64,000 nt of DNA from Botrytis cinerea B05.10 (lineage: Eukaryota > Ascomycota > Leotiomycetes > Helotiales > Sclerotiniaceae). The stretch lies in NCBI RefSeq assembly GCF_000143535.2, contig NC_037314.1:2895379-2959378 (forward strand), in the 5' to 3' direction. Positions 24,571 to 36,800 of this stretch are shown piece by piece. Each line of letters starts with the position of its first letter. Position 1 is the stretch's first letter. Made by a program: the position numbers and the translations under genes. The notes beneath the pieces are model-generated. The model was not told the origin of the DNA and did no database searches. It saw nothing but the letters and a program-made list of their open reading frames with translations.

Positions 24571-26684
24571 TTTTAAAGACAAGTGACCCTTTGAAATTTG
24601 ATGTATTTAAATCAATAAGCGGCAGGCTCACGTGTGGTTTGTGATTTTGCAAAGCAAATACCCAATTGTTATTTAGTATCTTTCATTGGCACATTTTCTA
24701 CCTAATTCATTGCTCAGTTGAATATTCTTCAGGCCCACTATTCAGGTTCTAAACTCATATCCTTTTTCTGACTTCCAGCTTCACTACCAATTGCAATGCA
24801 GTTCTCACACCTTCATATCCAGCCTGGTTCTCAACGTTCTGCACTATCAGGAACATTGATATAGTCTAGTATTATGAGAATCCATGATTACTGAATATGA
24901 GACCTTTTGAATTTTACTGTACTTAGGCCAATTGGCTTTAATGTGTTGACATTGTTTGAGATTTGGGGGGGAATCATCATTGGCGAAATTAACGAAGCTA
25001 GAATTGAAGTTGGAAACTTTACATGAAAGAAACAATTCGGTGATATTTATAAACCCAAATAGATCTAACGTGTATTCCTAAGCCATTCAGATTAAATTCT
25101 ACTTGTATAGTACGGAGACGTCCTTATTTCAACCTTATATTTTACATTGATCTTTTGAAGAGCATCTCGTTCTTGCAAATTAGGTCCAACTCGATAGTCT
25201 ATATCTTGGTCATAGATCCTACATCCGACGATAGTGTGATTTAATGGGCGATACATGGTCAGATTCATTCTCAATCATCGCCAGCCAGATTCTCAAACAA
25301 TACTATGAGCGTTGTACTCCAACCTTTGATGATTACATTTAGCATCCTGAACTCAGGATTTCGAAGATACTCGTGAATAAGATCGTTCTTAATGCCAACT
25401 TCGCTTCGTCTATGTATCGGGTTAAGATCGTTTTAATTCAAAGATGAAAACAAACGTTTAGTTCATTTTACTCCTAGGTATCTAGATGCCTGCGGATTCT
25501 ATTATTGCCAATAATAAAGTCCACTCGTTATTTACTACAGCTCTACATCTCCATTAGCTTATTTGGCTATAGCCCCAATCCTTCTAGATTTACGAGAGAC
25601 CGTTGCTTTTGGTTTGCGATGCGAATTATACTAATACTTAGGGGCTTAGTCGCTTTGCTTGAAGATAAATCGATATACGATATCTACTATAGTGACTATC
25701 CAGATGACTTTAGGTCATTTACGTATATACGATACTAGGCCACTTATACCAGCCACTTTCTAAAATCACACTAAAAATAGTCATTTTGCTATATTTTCAA
25801 TTAAATGCTTTTAGAATCAATTGAATTTTGGTTAATATTTTTATTGTAGATGAAAGAATCTAAATATCTAAATTTTATTTATTAAAAAATGTTATTTTGT
25901 TGTGATTTATATGATTGAAAACCCTTTTTTTTTTTCCAAAATTTCGCTTATTTTACTAGTAAATTTCTTGATTTTTAAGAAATTCATAAAATCTCAACTT
26001 TAGACTAATAATTTTTATTAAATAAAAAACTCAGAAAATCAATCCTCTTATTTCTATGAAATTTCTATTAAAAATATTTGAAATAATTAAAAAATACTTC
26101 TAAAAAGTTTAATGGAATTATAATAAATTGAAAGTGTTTTTATTGAATTTTGGTGTATTTTCGATGATAGGCTAATATAAGTGTCTAGTGACTGTATCTA
26201 GACAAATTCAAATGTCAACAAAATTTCGAGTTTGATATGATTTGGAAGTGATTCATTTGATGATGTAATTTGTTCGATGATGAATCAGGTTATTCTTTTG
26301 GAAACGAAAAGCATACTTTGACAGATGAAAGTTTTACAAACTTGAGCGGCGTCGTTTGCTACTTCGTTATTTTTAAAGTGGAGAGATTCGAAAGTTCCGT
26401 CATAGCGGCGGACAAAACACCCCTAGTATCGACACTAATTGCCCCCGAACAACATGTGTCTTAGACATTGGTAATCAGAAAGAACAGAATGCTTACTTAT
26501 GTCAAGAGTTTTTGTATTAGCGCCTGCACACGTTTACAATATTTCACCGTGGTCTTTCGCCATGACGCCAAGTCTCTTTCCAGACTTTCAAGGTATATAA
26601 GGTAGGCAGGCCCCTCGCTGGTTTTGGAATGTATATACAACGCCTTCCTCGAAAAGCCATAGCCTCTAATCAATAATACTCAAC
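24571..26684. other. Intergenic with a small AT-rich tract
   Basis: No gene recognised. From about 25740 to 26160 the base composition drops to a strongly AT-rich tract like the large blocks further right, probably a small relic of a repeat hit by RIP. The last 200 bp are normal and hold the promoter of the dehydrogenase gene. Confidence 0.55.
26594..26600 (+). promoter_or_regulatory. TATA box of the dehydrogenase gene
   Basis: TATATAA lies 85 bp before the ATG at 26685, well placed for a fungal core promoter. Confidence 0.45.
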
Positions 26685-27899
26685 ATGGCAGCGCTCCCCA
26701 AAACTTACAAGGCCTTCCGTCGTACGGTTGATACCACTCCCACCACACTCGAGCAGACTACCGAGGAGATTCCGGCAACACTCAGTCCAAATGATGTCCT
26801 AATCAAGATTCATGCAGTATCTTTGAACTACAGAGATGTAGCAATGATGCATGGCAAGTACCCAGTCGAGGTCATAGATCACGGGGTCCCCGCCAGTGAT
26901 TGCGCAGCAGAAGTCATGAAAGTTGGTTCCAATGTCCATGACTTCAAAGTTGGGGACCGAGTTGCTCCAATCTTTGACAACAATAACTTCGACAGTACAA
27001 GAGATGAAAATTCAGTCTTGGGAGGTGATATCGACGGCGTTTTGCGAGAATACGCCGTGTTCCATCAGGACGTGCTATTTCACCTTCCAAAGCATCTTTC
27101 ATGGGAGGAGGTGAGCTGAGATGCTGTTTCTGCGAGCACATTTGGACATTGCTGAACTCTTATCCTATTCAGGCTTCAACTATCACCTGCGCCGGTGTGA
27201 CTGCATGGAATGCTCTAGATATGCCGAGAAACAAAGGCACCGCTCTTCTCCAAGGTAATATTCAATTCTATCCTGGGTCAACAGAATTAATAAGAGGTGA
27301 AAAGGCACTGGCGGAGTAAGCTCTTTTGCATTGTTAATATGCTTGGGCGCAGGTATCAAACCCATCATTACTTCTTCCTCGGATAAAAAGCTCGACATCG
27401 CAAAAGCAGTTGGAGAAGCGGGCGAGGTCGAGACAATCAACTATCGAACGTATCCCAAGTGGGAAGAAGAGGCCCTCAAGCTCACGAATGGTCGCGGAGT
27501 TGACATTGTGGTTGATAATGTGGGCCCGACACAAGCTGCTCAGAGTCTCACTGCTCTCGCAAGAAGGGGCGTGCTTTCTTTGGTTGGGTTTCTAGGCGGG
27601 TTCAAAGCGGAGCAGATCCCAGATTTGTTCTCTCCAACCCTGCATAAATCCTTGGTTATAAGGTACGTTAAACGTAAACCCAGACTTAGTCATCGCAAGT
27701 ACCAATTGATATCTTTAGGGGAATAGCGGTTGGCGACAAGAAAGACCACCAAGACCTTTGCGGCTTCTTAGAATTGAAGAAAATCAGTTTGAAAGGGATT
27801 GTAGATCCCGGCGTGTTTTCGTTCAAAGACTCTCAGGCTGCATTTGACGCGCTCTATGATGGAACCAAGCACCAGGGTAAAATTGTTATTAGGATCTAG
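26685..27899 (+). CDS. Medium-chain NAD(P)-dependent dehydrogenase (MDR, quinone-oxidoreductase/ADH-like)
   Basis: Four exons: 26685-27110, 27173-27254, 27305-27662, 27719-27899, total 1047 nt and 348 aa. Introns are 50-62 nt and phases agree. The N-terminal GroES-like fold shows VLIKIHAVSLNYRDVAMMHG and FKVGDRVAPIF. The Rossmann part shows GTGGVSSFALLICLGAG and the NGRGVDIVVDNVG signature. The GHE zinc motif of classic alcohol dehydrogenases is absent, so it is probably a zinc-independent or atypical MDR oxidoreductase. It is the last gene before the AT-rich block and the nearest gene to the polyketide synthase, 2.9 kb away. A role in that pathway is possible but unsupported. Confidence 0.9.
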
Positions 27900-28694
27900 G
27901 CTAAAGCTTGTTCTTCATAATATGCTTAAGAGTGCTGTAGATACAGTCGTGAGTTTCTCTGGAAAGTCAGTACTCTAAGTTGTCTTCACCAGACGATGAT
28001 GACCACAGTCGTCAAACAATTTCCATTAGCCTAAATCCCGGTCCAATCGTCATTCTTTATTCCCTCCCTCTTTGCAAAGCTCGTCGCAGTCCCATAGTTT
28101 TACTCAACTTCAATGTCATCTCATGCTCTCAAACTCTTCTTTTAAGATCATGTTTCATCAAATTAATATCTAAGGTTAATCGCAAGTGGAAAGAACTTTA
28201 GAATTGAAAGAAAGAATAATATTATTAGATTTTTTAAACTGAATCTAATTCAATCCTATAAAAAAGTGTTTGGAGAGTACTTTAAGATTAACAAATATAT
28301 CAAAACATCAAAATTAAGTAATGTAATAAATCTCCTACTAATGACAAGATTGCATTAACACATACTACTAGTAGTATTAATATCATCAACGCTATTCGAT
28401 TCAATAATAATCATCGGAATGTATTTCAAAAATTCCACGTATACTATTGAAGTGGAGTATATTCAAGATACGAAAAACACTAATTAAAACACTAGTAGGC
28501 ACTACTCATAACAAGTACGAATTAGGTTTAGATATAAGATAAAAGAATATATTTATAAAAGTAGGCCCGTTTTGTACTTACTATAAGAACTTACTATCAG
28601 CTATAAGCTCTATAACAGCAAAGTTAATATTATCATGAAAAGAAATTAAATATAAATCTTTATATAAATTTTTATTACATACATTATAATAATC

Positions 28695-28941
28695 GGCAAA
28701 TTACTCTCATGCCCTAAAATTCAGAAATAATTTACTCTCATACTCCTTAGATTCTATAATAAAGTAATTTGTAATTTTTGTATCTTCTTTAAATATAGAA
28801 TCTAATCTTAAAAGGTTAGAATCTATTCATTTGATTATAGAATCTATTATAGAATCCAAGAGGTATAAGAATAATTCTGTTTCAAATTTTAGGACATGAG
28901 AGTAGTTAAATAATATTCGAGGGGCATGAGAGTAATTTGTC
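28695..28941. mobile_element. Fold-back MITE-like element
   Basis: The 247-bp unit starts GGCAAATTACTCTCATGC and ends with its inverted match (17 of 18). The imperfect arms continue inward for about 90 bp (TAAAAT, ACTCTCAT, GATTCTATAA matches), so the unit could fold into one long hairpin. It has no coding capacity. A target-site duplication is not clear. Confidence 0.7.
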
Positions 28942-30378
28942 ATATAAAAATAATATATCCCCTTCATTATTAACGAAATAATTATTTTATTAATAATAAA
29001 TAAAATGGATATTTTTTGTGATTTGTTTAATATTGAATCTTAATAGAAAAAAAAAAGAAAATGAAGGTTTTAAAGGGTTTTAAAGATTTCAGACAATTTT
29101 GAATATTAAAATTAAAGGAAAGATAGATGAAAAAGAAGGGTAGTAAGTATAAAAGTTAAAAAAAAAATTATAAAGTAAATAAAAATTATTAATTGAAAGT
29201 TTAAAACAAATAAGAAACAAATCACTTATATTATTTTTAACTTTTTTTAGTTAAAGGTTTTACTATTATACTATACTATATAAATTTAATTTCTATATTT
29301 ATATTAAAATCGATTAATAATAGGTTTCAATATAAAAAAACTATTCATTTAAAAATAATTATTTCAAAATGAAATTCAAAAAATTCACTAAATCCTTTTG
29401 AAATAAAATTCTCTCATCATATACATGTGAAATTCCATAATAGGTATAGTAAATCAATCACTAATATATTACTAATATGCTATATTATTATTATATAATA
29501 TATGAATAATATAATATTATATTATATATATAATAATATCATAATATAGTTATATCTCTTGTCAGATTGATTTATAATGAAATAGAATGAAATGGAACCG
29601 AATGGAAGCATATGAAAGATCATCGATAAATCGATTGAATCTGATTGGATACGCTTTCTTTTTATTATATAAAATGATTCTATAAGATACGATTTAAATC
29701 GATCTTATCTATAAGCATAGAAGGTATTAGATTTCATTATAAACTATATAAACCTAGGATATTCTTTAAAGAAAACCTAGAAAAATAAGCAAATTCGTTC
29801 TTATTTAGTTTCAATATACAATTTGACTTCAATTCACTATATATTCGATTTGTCCCTTATAAGCTAAACTCAACTAAGTCTTTCACATTCACTTTTATTA
29901 TAATATTTATTATCATTTATTATAATATAATTTTTCACCTCCTACAATACAAAAATAAAATTTATTATTATCATATATGATTATTATTATTGATTTAATA
30001 ATATAATTAGAAATAAGTAATTAGTATATACTTTCCTTTAAAAAGTATATAAGACATTAACTTATTTGAATTTGAAAAAGAAAATTGGAAAAAGCTTATA
30101 ACAATTTATCAATTAATATATAATCCAAAATAGGTTGAAGTTTCAGATTTTATAGAAATTAAAGAGAATTAGAAGAAAATTTAGATTTCATAAAGTTTTA
30201 TTTAAGTTATTTATGAAGTTAATATCTTTATTAAATTAGTATCTCATATGAGATTTCAAGAATCTATTAGATTTGTACGGAAATTTATTTTCTTCTAATT
30301 ATATTATTACTAGTTATTAAATCATTAGAGATTAAAGAAAGATAGTTAGCTAGAGTAGTAAGATTTATAAGATAGCTT

Positions 30379-30425
30379 AAAAGAGGGGTGGCCTAAAAGT
30401 GAGGTACTAAACTTACTAGCGCGCT
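30379..30425. repeat. Single transposon end, related to the 39.7/40.6 kb inverted repeats
   Basis: The AGGGGTGGCCTAAAAGTGAG segment aligns with the right inverted repeat at 40570-40640. No partner end was found within this AT-rich block. Confidence 0.4.
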
Positions 30426-30806
30426 TACTTTTTATTTATTTTCGTTTATTTCAATTGTGTACATGAATAATCGAATTCGTTTTTTCTCTTCTCTTATTTA
30501 TTATCTATTTTATGCTATAGTAAAGTAGAATGATTGCTCGAGGTAAATGAAGTAACGGTAATCACTAGTAGCTTAATTGAAAATGAAATAAGTTATCGGA
30601 ACGAATGTTTGAACAAAATAATAGTTTGGATATTTCTTAATATCTCAGAAAAATTAAGTAAAGAGATAGTATTCAAGAAGCAAAAGGGGAGACTTAGTTA
30701 CTGATTATGAATATTCATTCTATAACCCCTAAAGCTTTTCAAGTCTCAGTGTTTCCAAAAAGAAAAATCGAGATTATAAGATATAATCGAAAGACAATCC
30801 TCTAAT

Positions 30807-33800
30807 TTACTTCAAATTATAAGTCTCTGCTAAAATTGACTCCACTAGCTTACTTTTACTTGCAACCAAAAAACCAATTTTCTGGAATGTTATCTCTCCT
30901 AAGATCTCAAAAATCGCAACATCAGCGTCCAGCTTCTGGCTAAACCAATTTCTCAGCTCAACAGCGATTAGCGAATCTACCCCATAGATATACATGGGCT
31001 GAGAGGGATCTAGATTCTTTAGAGGAATGGCCAGCGCAACAGTTAATTTTTCCATCAATGCATTAGTAATAATGCTAGCCGCTTCCACTCGAGAATTCAC
31101 GCCATGTAATTGGCTGGCCACGTCAGAGATCGCACCTTCTTTCATGTCTTTTCTCCCTTTTCCGTTGATATTCCATGTTCCCTTGAATTTTGGGAGTTTC
31201 ATCACGGTGGGAATGTCAATGCCCCGTGCCTTTATCGACAAAGGGGTGTCGATACCAACAATGATCTGGGACTTCAATGGAGTCTTCGGTACACTCAAGA
31301 ACGCATCACAGTGATGTTCAAGCAAAGCAGACAACTCTTTTTGCTTTATACCAACTAGGTATCCAGTACCAAGTAGCGCAGTCCTCACCGCCATGTTGTC
31401 TCTCAAAACGCCATCGTCTATCATAACACCTAGGTTAAAGGTCGTAGCTTTCTCGCCGATCTTATTGCGGTAATGTACTAATGCATCTTGGTAGGCACAA
31501 GCGGCGCTATAGTTTACAGACGCTGTCCCACCAATAGCACCAAAGATGGAAGAGTACACAATAAAGTGATCCAAGCCTTTTGGAAGGAGAGTATGTAAGT
31601 TCCAGGTTCCGGAAACTTTGCAGTCGCTTGCTTCTCTCCAGTCCGAGTAGGACATGTTTTCGAAAACACTACTCTGCCACTTTCATTAGCATTTGTGTCT
31701 AATAGATACATAACCAAGACTCACTCTTAATACCATGGCGGATTGTATACACCCCTTAATAAGCGGCATTGTTCTACGTATACAATTTAGAACCAACTCG
31801 AGGGATTTGAAATCAGCGATATCGCATTGAGGTATTTCTACCCGTACCCCTTGAGCCTGTAGTTTGGCAACGCATTGTGATGCCTCTTCTGATGTGGGTC
31901 CATATCGTGAAAGCAAGACTAGATTTTTTGCCCCTCGGTCCGCCATCCATTGTGCAGTACTTCGTCCAATACCACCAAGTCCTCCGGCGATAATGTAGGT
32001 TGCGTTTTCTGAAAAAGTCCAGTTAAGTGGTTTTCTAAGGGAAGTCTACTCTAGTGAGATAAATCCATTTATGGGCGAATGTGTTTTAACTTACCTTGAT
32101 TACATCATGTTCCCGGACTTGAATGACTGTCTTACCCGAGTTTCTCCCGCTTTGTAGGTACCTAAAAGCCTTTTCAATCTCTCCAATTCCATAAACTTGG
32201 ATAGGTTGCGGTGGTCGGATCTTATTGTCGGAAAGTAGAGTAGTGATACTTCTTTGAAGATCTATGAGGAGTCCGGGTCGATATTTCTGGGCCTCGTTCA
32301 AATCAATGGCATGAAAAGAGGCATTTCTAGAGAATGGAAGCATGGGTAGGTTTCCATTCGCTAAGATATCTTTCTTGCCAATTTCGAGAAATCGTCCAAA
32401 TGGCGCTATGCATTGCCATGTATCCACGAGAAGGTCGCCGCTGAGCGAGTTCAAGATAACATCGACGCCGCCATGATCACCAGTCATTCTTTTGATGCCA
32501 TTGACGAATATAGAATCGCGACTATAGAAAATGTGATCCACCGGTATTTGATACAGACTAATAAGCAAGTTCTTCTTCGACTCAGATCCCACAGTCACAA
32601 AAATCTCAGCGCCCAGGAGTTTCGCTACCTGAATCGCAGCTTGACCTGTTCCACCCGCTGCAGAATGTATCAGAACCGATTCGTGTTTCTTCAATTGAGC
32701 TACATGCATAAGAGCGTAGTATGCTGTCATAAATACCACCGGGATCGCGGCCGCTTCAATAAAAGACATTTTATCGGGGATAGGAATAACATTACTCGTC
32801 TTGCAACGAGCATAGGTTTGATAAGTTCCACTTGTGCTTGCACACACTCTATCACCTATCTTCCATTCAGTTGCACGGCATCCAGTGCGAGAAACGGTAC
32901 CCGAGCACTCGAAACCGAAGCTCGTGCTTGGTATCCTCCCCAGTGCGATTAGACAGTCTCTGAAATTAACACCACTGGCTTCAACTTTGATCTCGATTAC
33001 GTCTGCGGCTAGATCCCTATCCGAAGTACCATCCTGAATGAACTCGAGCGTGTCTAGTAGACCAGGAGTCTTGATACTGAGAGCGACAGGAGGTGCGGTG
33101 GAAAATTCACAGTCCCGGCGTAATATTTCGTCTGCTGTAGTAGCAAGCTTCTGATTCATGTAGTCTGCATCAACCACTCTGTCGATGCAAATCATACCAT
33201 TGCGTTCTACATATTCCTGCTCGTAGTCGTTCACACTTTCATTGAAGGATTTTCGGTAGACCTCGAAAACTTTGTTCGCGAGATGCGTTGCGTGGGTCGA
33301 GGAAGTCTCGAATGAGAGAGAGATAAATTTGAGCCTTAGGTTTTCCATTCGCAGTGCTCGGAAAACACCTTGAACGAGAGCATAATCTGGCGAATCAGGC
33401 CTGTCTCCTCCGCCCCTGCAAGCCCATAGAATATTCTCAAAAGTCAAAACCATTGTTTTGAGTTCTTCAAACTCGGACTCGGTCATTTCTCGAAAAAAAG
33501 GCCTGTCAAGTTCCAAAAGAACAATAACAAATGGCTGGTTTTCTTTGAAATTGATGGCCTCACTGAGGGTTGCCGAAACAATATCTGTGGTTCCTAAAGA
33601 TTGTAATTTCTCACGCAGTATTTCGTAAGTTTTAATTTGTAAATTGGATTTCGGATCGAGTATAGCAATCGTAGAAGGGAGCGGGTTTGTGTTTGTGAAA
33701 TCGTCACAAGATGTGGATACTAGTACACTATGTTCATGGCATTCATTCTCATCATAGTCTTTGAAGTTGAAGTCAATACCAGAAAACCCAGTATTCTTTA

Positions 33801-36800
33801 GTACTTCATCCCATACCTCATCTGAGATACCAGCACTCAAAGTACGATACTTGTCGTTAAAGCGCCACCATCCAGGGAGCAGACCAAACGCGAAATTTGT
33901 GCGGACAACCTCTGGAACTGTCAATTCAAAAAGTAAAAGCTTTCCTCCTGGTTTCAACAATTTTCTGACATTCTTCATCGTAATTTCGAGGTCCTGAGTT
34001 GCGTGAAGAACATTGTCTGCAATTATACAATCATAGCTCCCGGCTTCAAATCCTTGATGTGCTGGATCTTTCTCGATATCCAGTACTTTGAAAGTAACCA
34101 TGTCGGAAAAATTCTCGAATAAAGGAGCTGAACCTTCGAAGAAACCAGCAGAAATATCTGTGTATGTATAGTGAGCAAATCGAGGAGTACCAACACGAGG
34201 ATTACGAGCGCCGTTCTGTGCAAGAACATCCAGAAGATAGTTTGTAATACCCCCCGTGCCGGCCCCAATCTCCAATATGTTCATGTCCGGATGCTTGTGG
34301 ACGAGAGTGTCGAGATACGCGAGAGTTTTGAATAAGCTATTGGTAGATCTATTTAGCTCTCTATAATACTCTTTCGCTAATGGTTCCTTGAACATGATTT
34401 CAAGAGCATCGATCTTCCCCGTGAGAATTTCGTGAAGATTCTTTGCGAGTATCGCATAAAGTTTCCCTCTCGCATTTGTATGGTTCAGACGGTTCAAAAG
34501 TTTTTCGTAGAATGCATCGTCATCTATATGCTCTCTTATATTGACCAACCCGTTGCGCATATCTGAATTGAAAAGCTTGCTTTTTTCGTATTGCATCCAT
34601 TCGAAGTATTTACTGTGGTGGGGCTTCAGCTCAGCAACTTCAGAGTCGGTTAGCTGATTCAATGTTCTCAGGATACAGAGATACAAAAGCAACTTGACAT
34701 CATGATCCAGTTTGAAAGGAGCAGGCTGAGTACCGTATGAAGAGGAAACATATTGAATTAACTCGTTCTTGGAAAGGAGGTCAATATCCGGCCTGTAATC
34801 AAAATTCCAGGAGATATGCCGATCCTGTGTATCACCTGACTTTTCCGACTGCTCTAAGATCTTGCCTTCCAGTCCATCGATAATTATCAAAGGGTTGGAT
34901 GCTTCTTTATCAAATGCCACGGCATCTATCAGAGTGGTTGTCGAACCATTCATTGCAGACTTTGCGTACGCAGGCATCATGGATGAATCGGGAACGTTGA
35001 TCTTTCCTTCGGCGATCCATAATTTGCGAAGCCCAACTATTACACTCGGATTTATCTTCGTAGCCTTTCCCACCAAACCTAATAGACCTAGCTGAAACAG
35101 TCCATCAAGTGAGGTAGGATGAATGGTGAAAGTTGTTTGTTGGAGTTCTCTTTTTTTCAATTTCCAACTATCGAGTGTAATCTCACCAAAGCACTCCATG
35201 TTCTGACCATATGCACCACTTAGGATAGTCTGATGAGAGGATCCAAAATTAATTCCATTTTCTTTCAGGATCGGGTAGAACCTTTCCATATCCACTTCTT
35301 GGCAGCTGGATGCGCGGATACGCAAGAGTTCCATTCGATGATATTCATCATTCAAGTAGTGTTCCACTCCATTGTCAACCTCATTTTCAACCTCCATATG
35401 GGTTACTCGGACTTGTCCTCGACATAACTCGACCCAGTCTTTGTTCTCGGGAGTGTATATTCGGAAGTCTGACCAGGTTATTTCTCGGTCAGAAGCAAGT
35501 CCGCATGGTCGAAAGTAAAATTCCATTTCGGCTCCATCTAAATCGGAAGGAATGGTGAACGCCCGTGACACGACGAAGTCTCGAATAATGAAACCAGAAA
35601 TGGGTTTATTAGATCTCAATTTAGCCATTGTCTTCGCTGCTTCTATTGCCATAACAAGCATAGCAGATGCGGGAAGAATGCATGCATTAGATATATTGTG
35701 ATCCTCGATCCAAGGATCCTCTGAGAGTCTAATTCGGCGTCTCCATTTGGCTTCCTGTGGGTTCCAGTCTGGTACTGGAGTCCCAAGGAAGTCATTGCGA
35801 GGAATTTTGCGAAATCTATGACCTTCACTGATGTGAGATTCACGCCAGTATGATCTTGAATGGTCAAAAGAATACTCTGGCAAGTCTGTTAGCGGAGTTA
35901 GGGAACAAGTTCCCTTAGAATTCTGATCGTTCAAAGCTTGAATATTTAGGCTATGACCACGACAATAAAGATTCCCAAGTGCTTCAAACATCGAAGTAGT
36001 TGCATCAACATTGCGTATCAGGACGGAATGATATTCTATAGCCGGAGCCTTGCCCAATTGTTTGAAGGTGTCCTTTAAAGGCCCTTGTAATACTGAGTGT
36101 GGTCCAATTTCCAGCACATCATTGAAACTGTCTTTTAAATTATCGTACGGAATCATTATGTCTTCCGGTATGCATAATGAAGTAGCACAAGTAACTGCAT
36201 CGAGAAATCTCACCGGGGATATCATATTCTTAACCCAATAGCTTGATTGAAGTAGCTCCTCACTGCTGACCACTTTTCCTGTAACTGAAGAAATCATGAG
36301 GGTAGGTCTTGTGGGTTCCCGTGCAGACAAGCTACTTAATTGCTCCGAATATGCTGAAGCCACAGAATTCATGTGGTTGGAATGATATGCGACACCAACC
36401 AACAATTTCCGGGAGAAGATACTTTCTTTTCCGAGAGTCTCACGGAGGTAGTTTATATGTTCGATGTCACCTGTAATGGTGACATTACTAGGACTATTGA
36501 TGCATCCTATTATAATCCCAGAGTATCCAAATTTGGCTTTGACGTTGGCGAGGTACGGCAGGACTTCTTGTGCAGATAGACCAACTGAAAGCATTCCGCC
36601 TTGAATACTTTTATCTTCAGCTATTTCAGACGATAGCAACCCTCTATGATAAGCGATACTCATAGCAGAGCGTTTATCTAGAGCACCGATACTATATCTA
36701 TTCTTCTTGTAAGCATGTGGTGATATCTTTGGAAGAGAGGATGATTACGCAGCAGCTATCTCGCCGGATGAATGTCCAAATACCACAGAAGGTCGAAGTC

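Larger units (their letters stand above)
27900..30806. other. AT-rich, probably RIP-affected non-coding block
   Basis: Strongly AT-rich with homopolymer runs and no open frame of note after about 28200. It contains a 247-bp fold-back element (28695-28941) and a copy of a transposon end (30379-30425), listed separately. The last 300 bp before 30806 are the 3' flank of the polyketide synthase. Confidence 0.8.

Noticed and set aside
32086..32100. Alternative PKS donor GTTAAA at the ER/KR boundary
   Set aside because: The consensus GTAAGT donor at 32094 with the acceptor at 32046 gives a 49-nt intron, correct phase and the expected KR entry. The alternative needs a weak donor.
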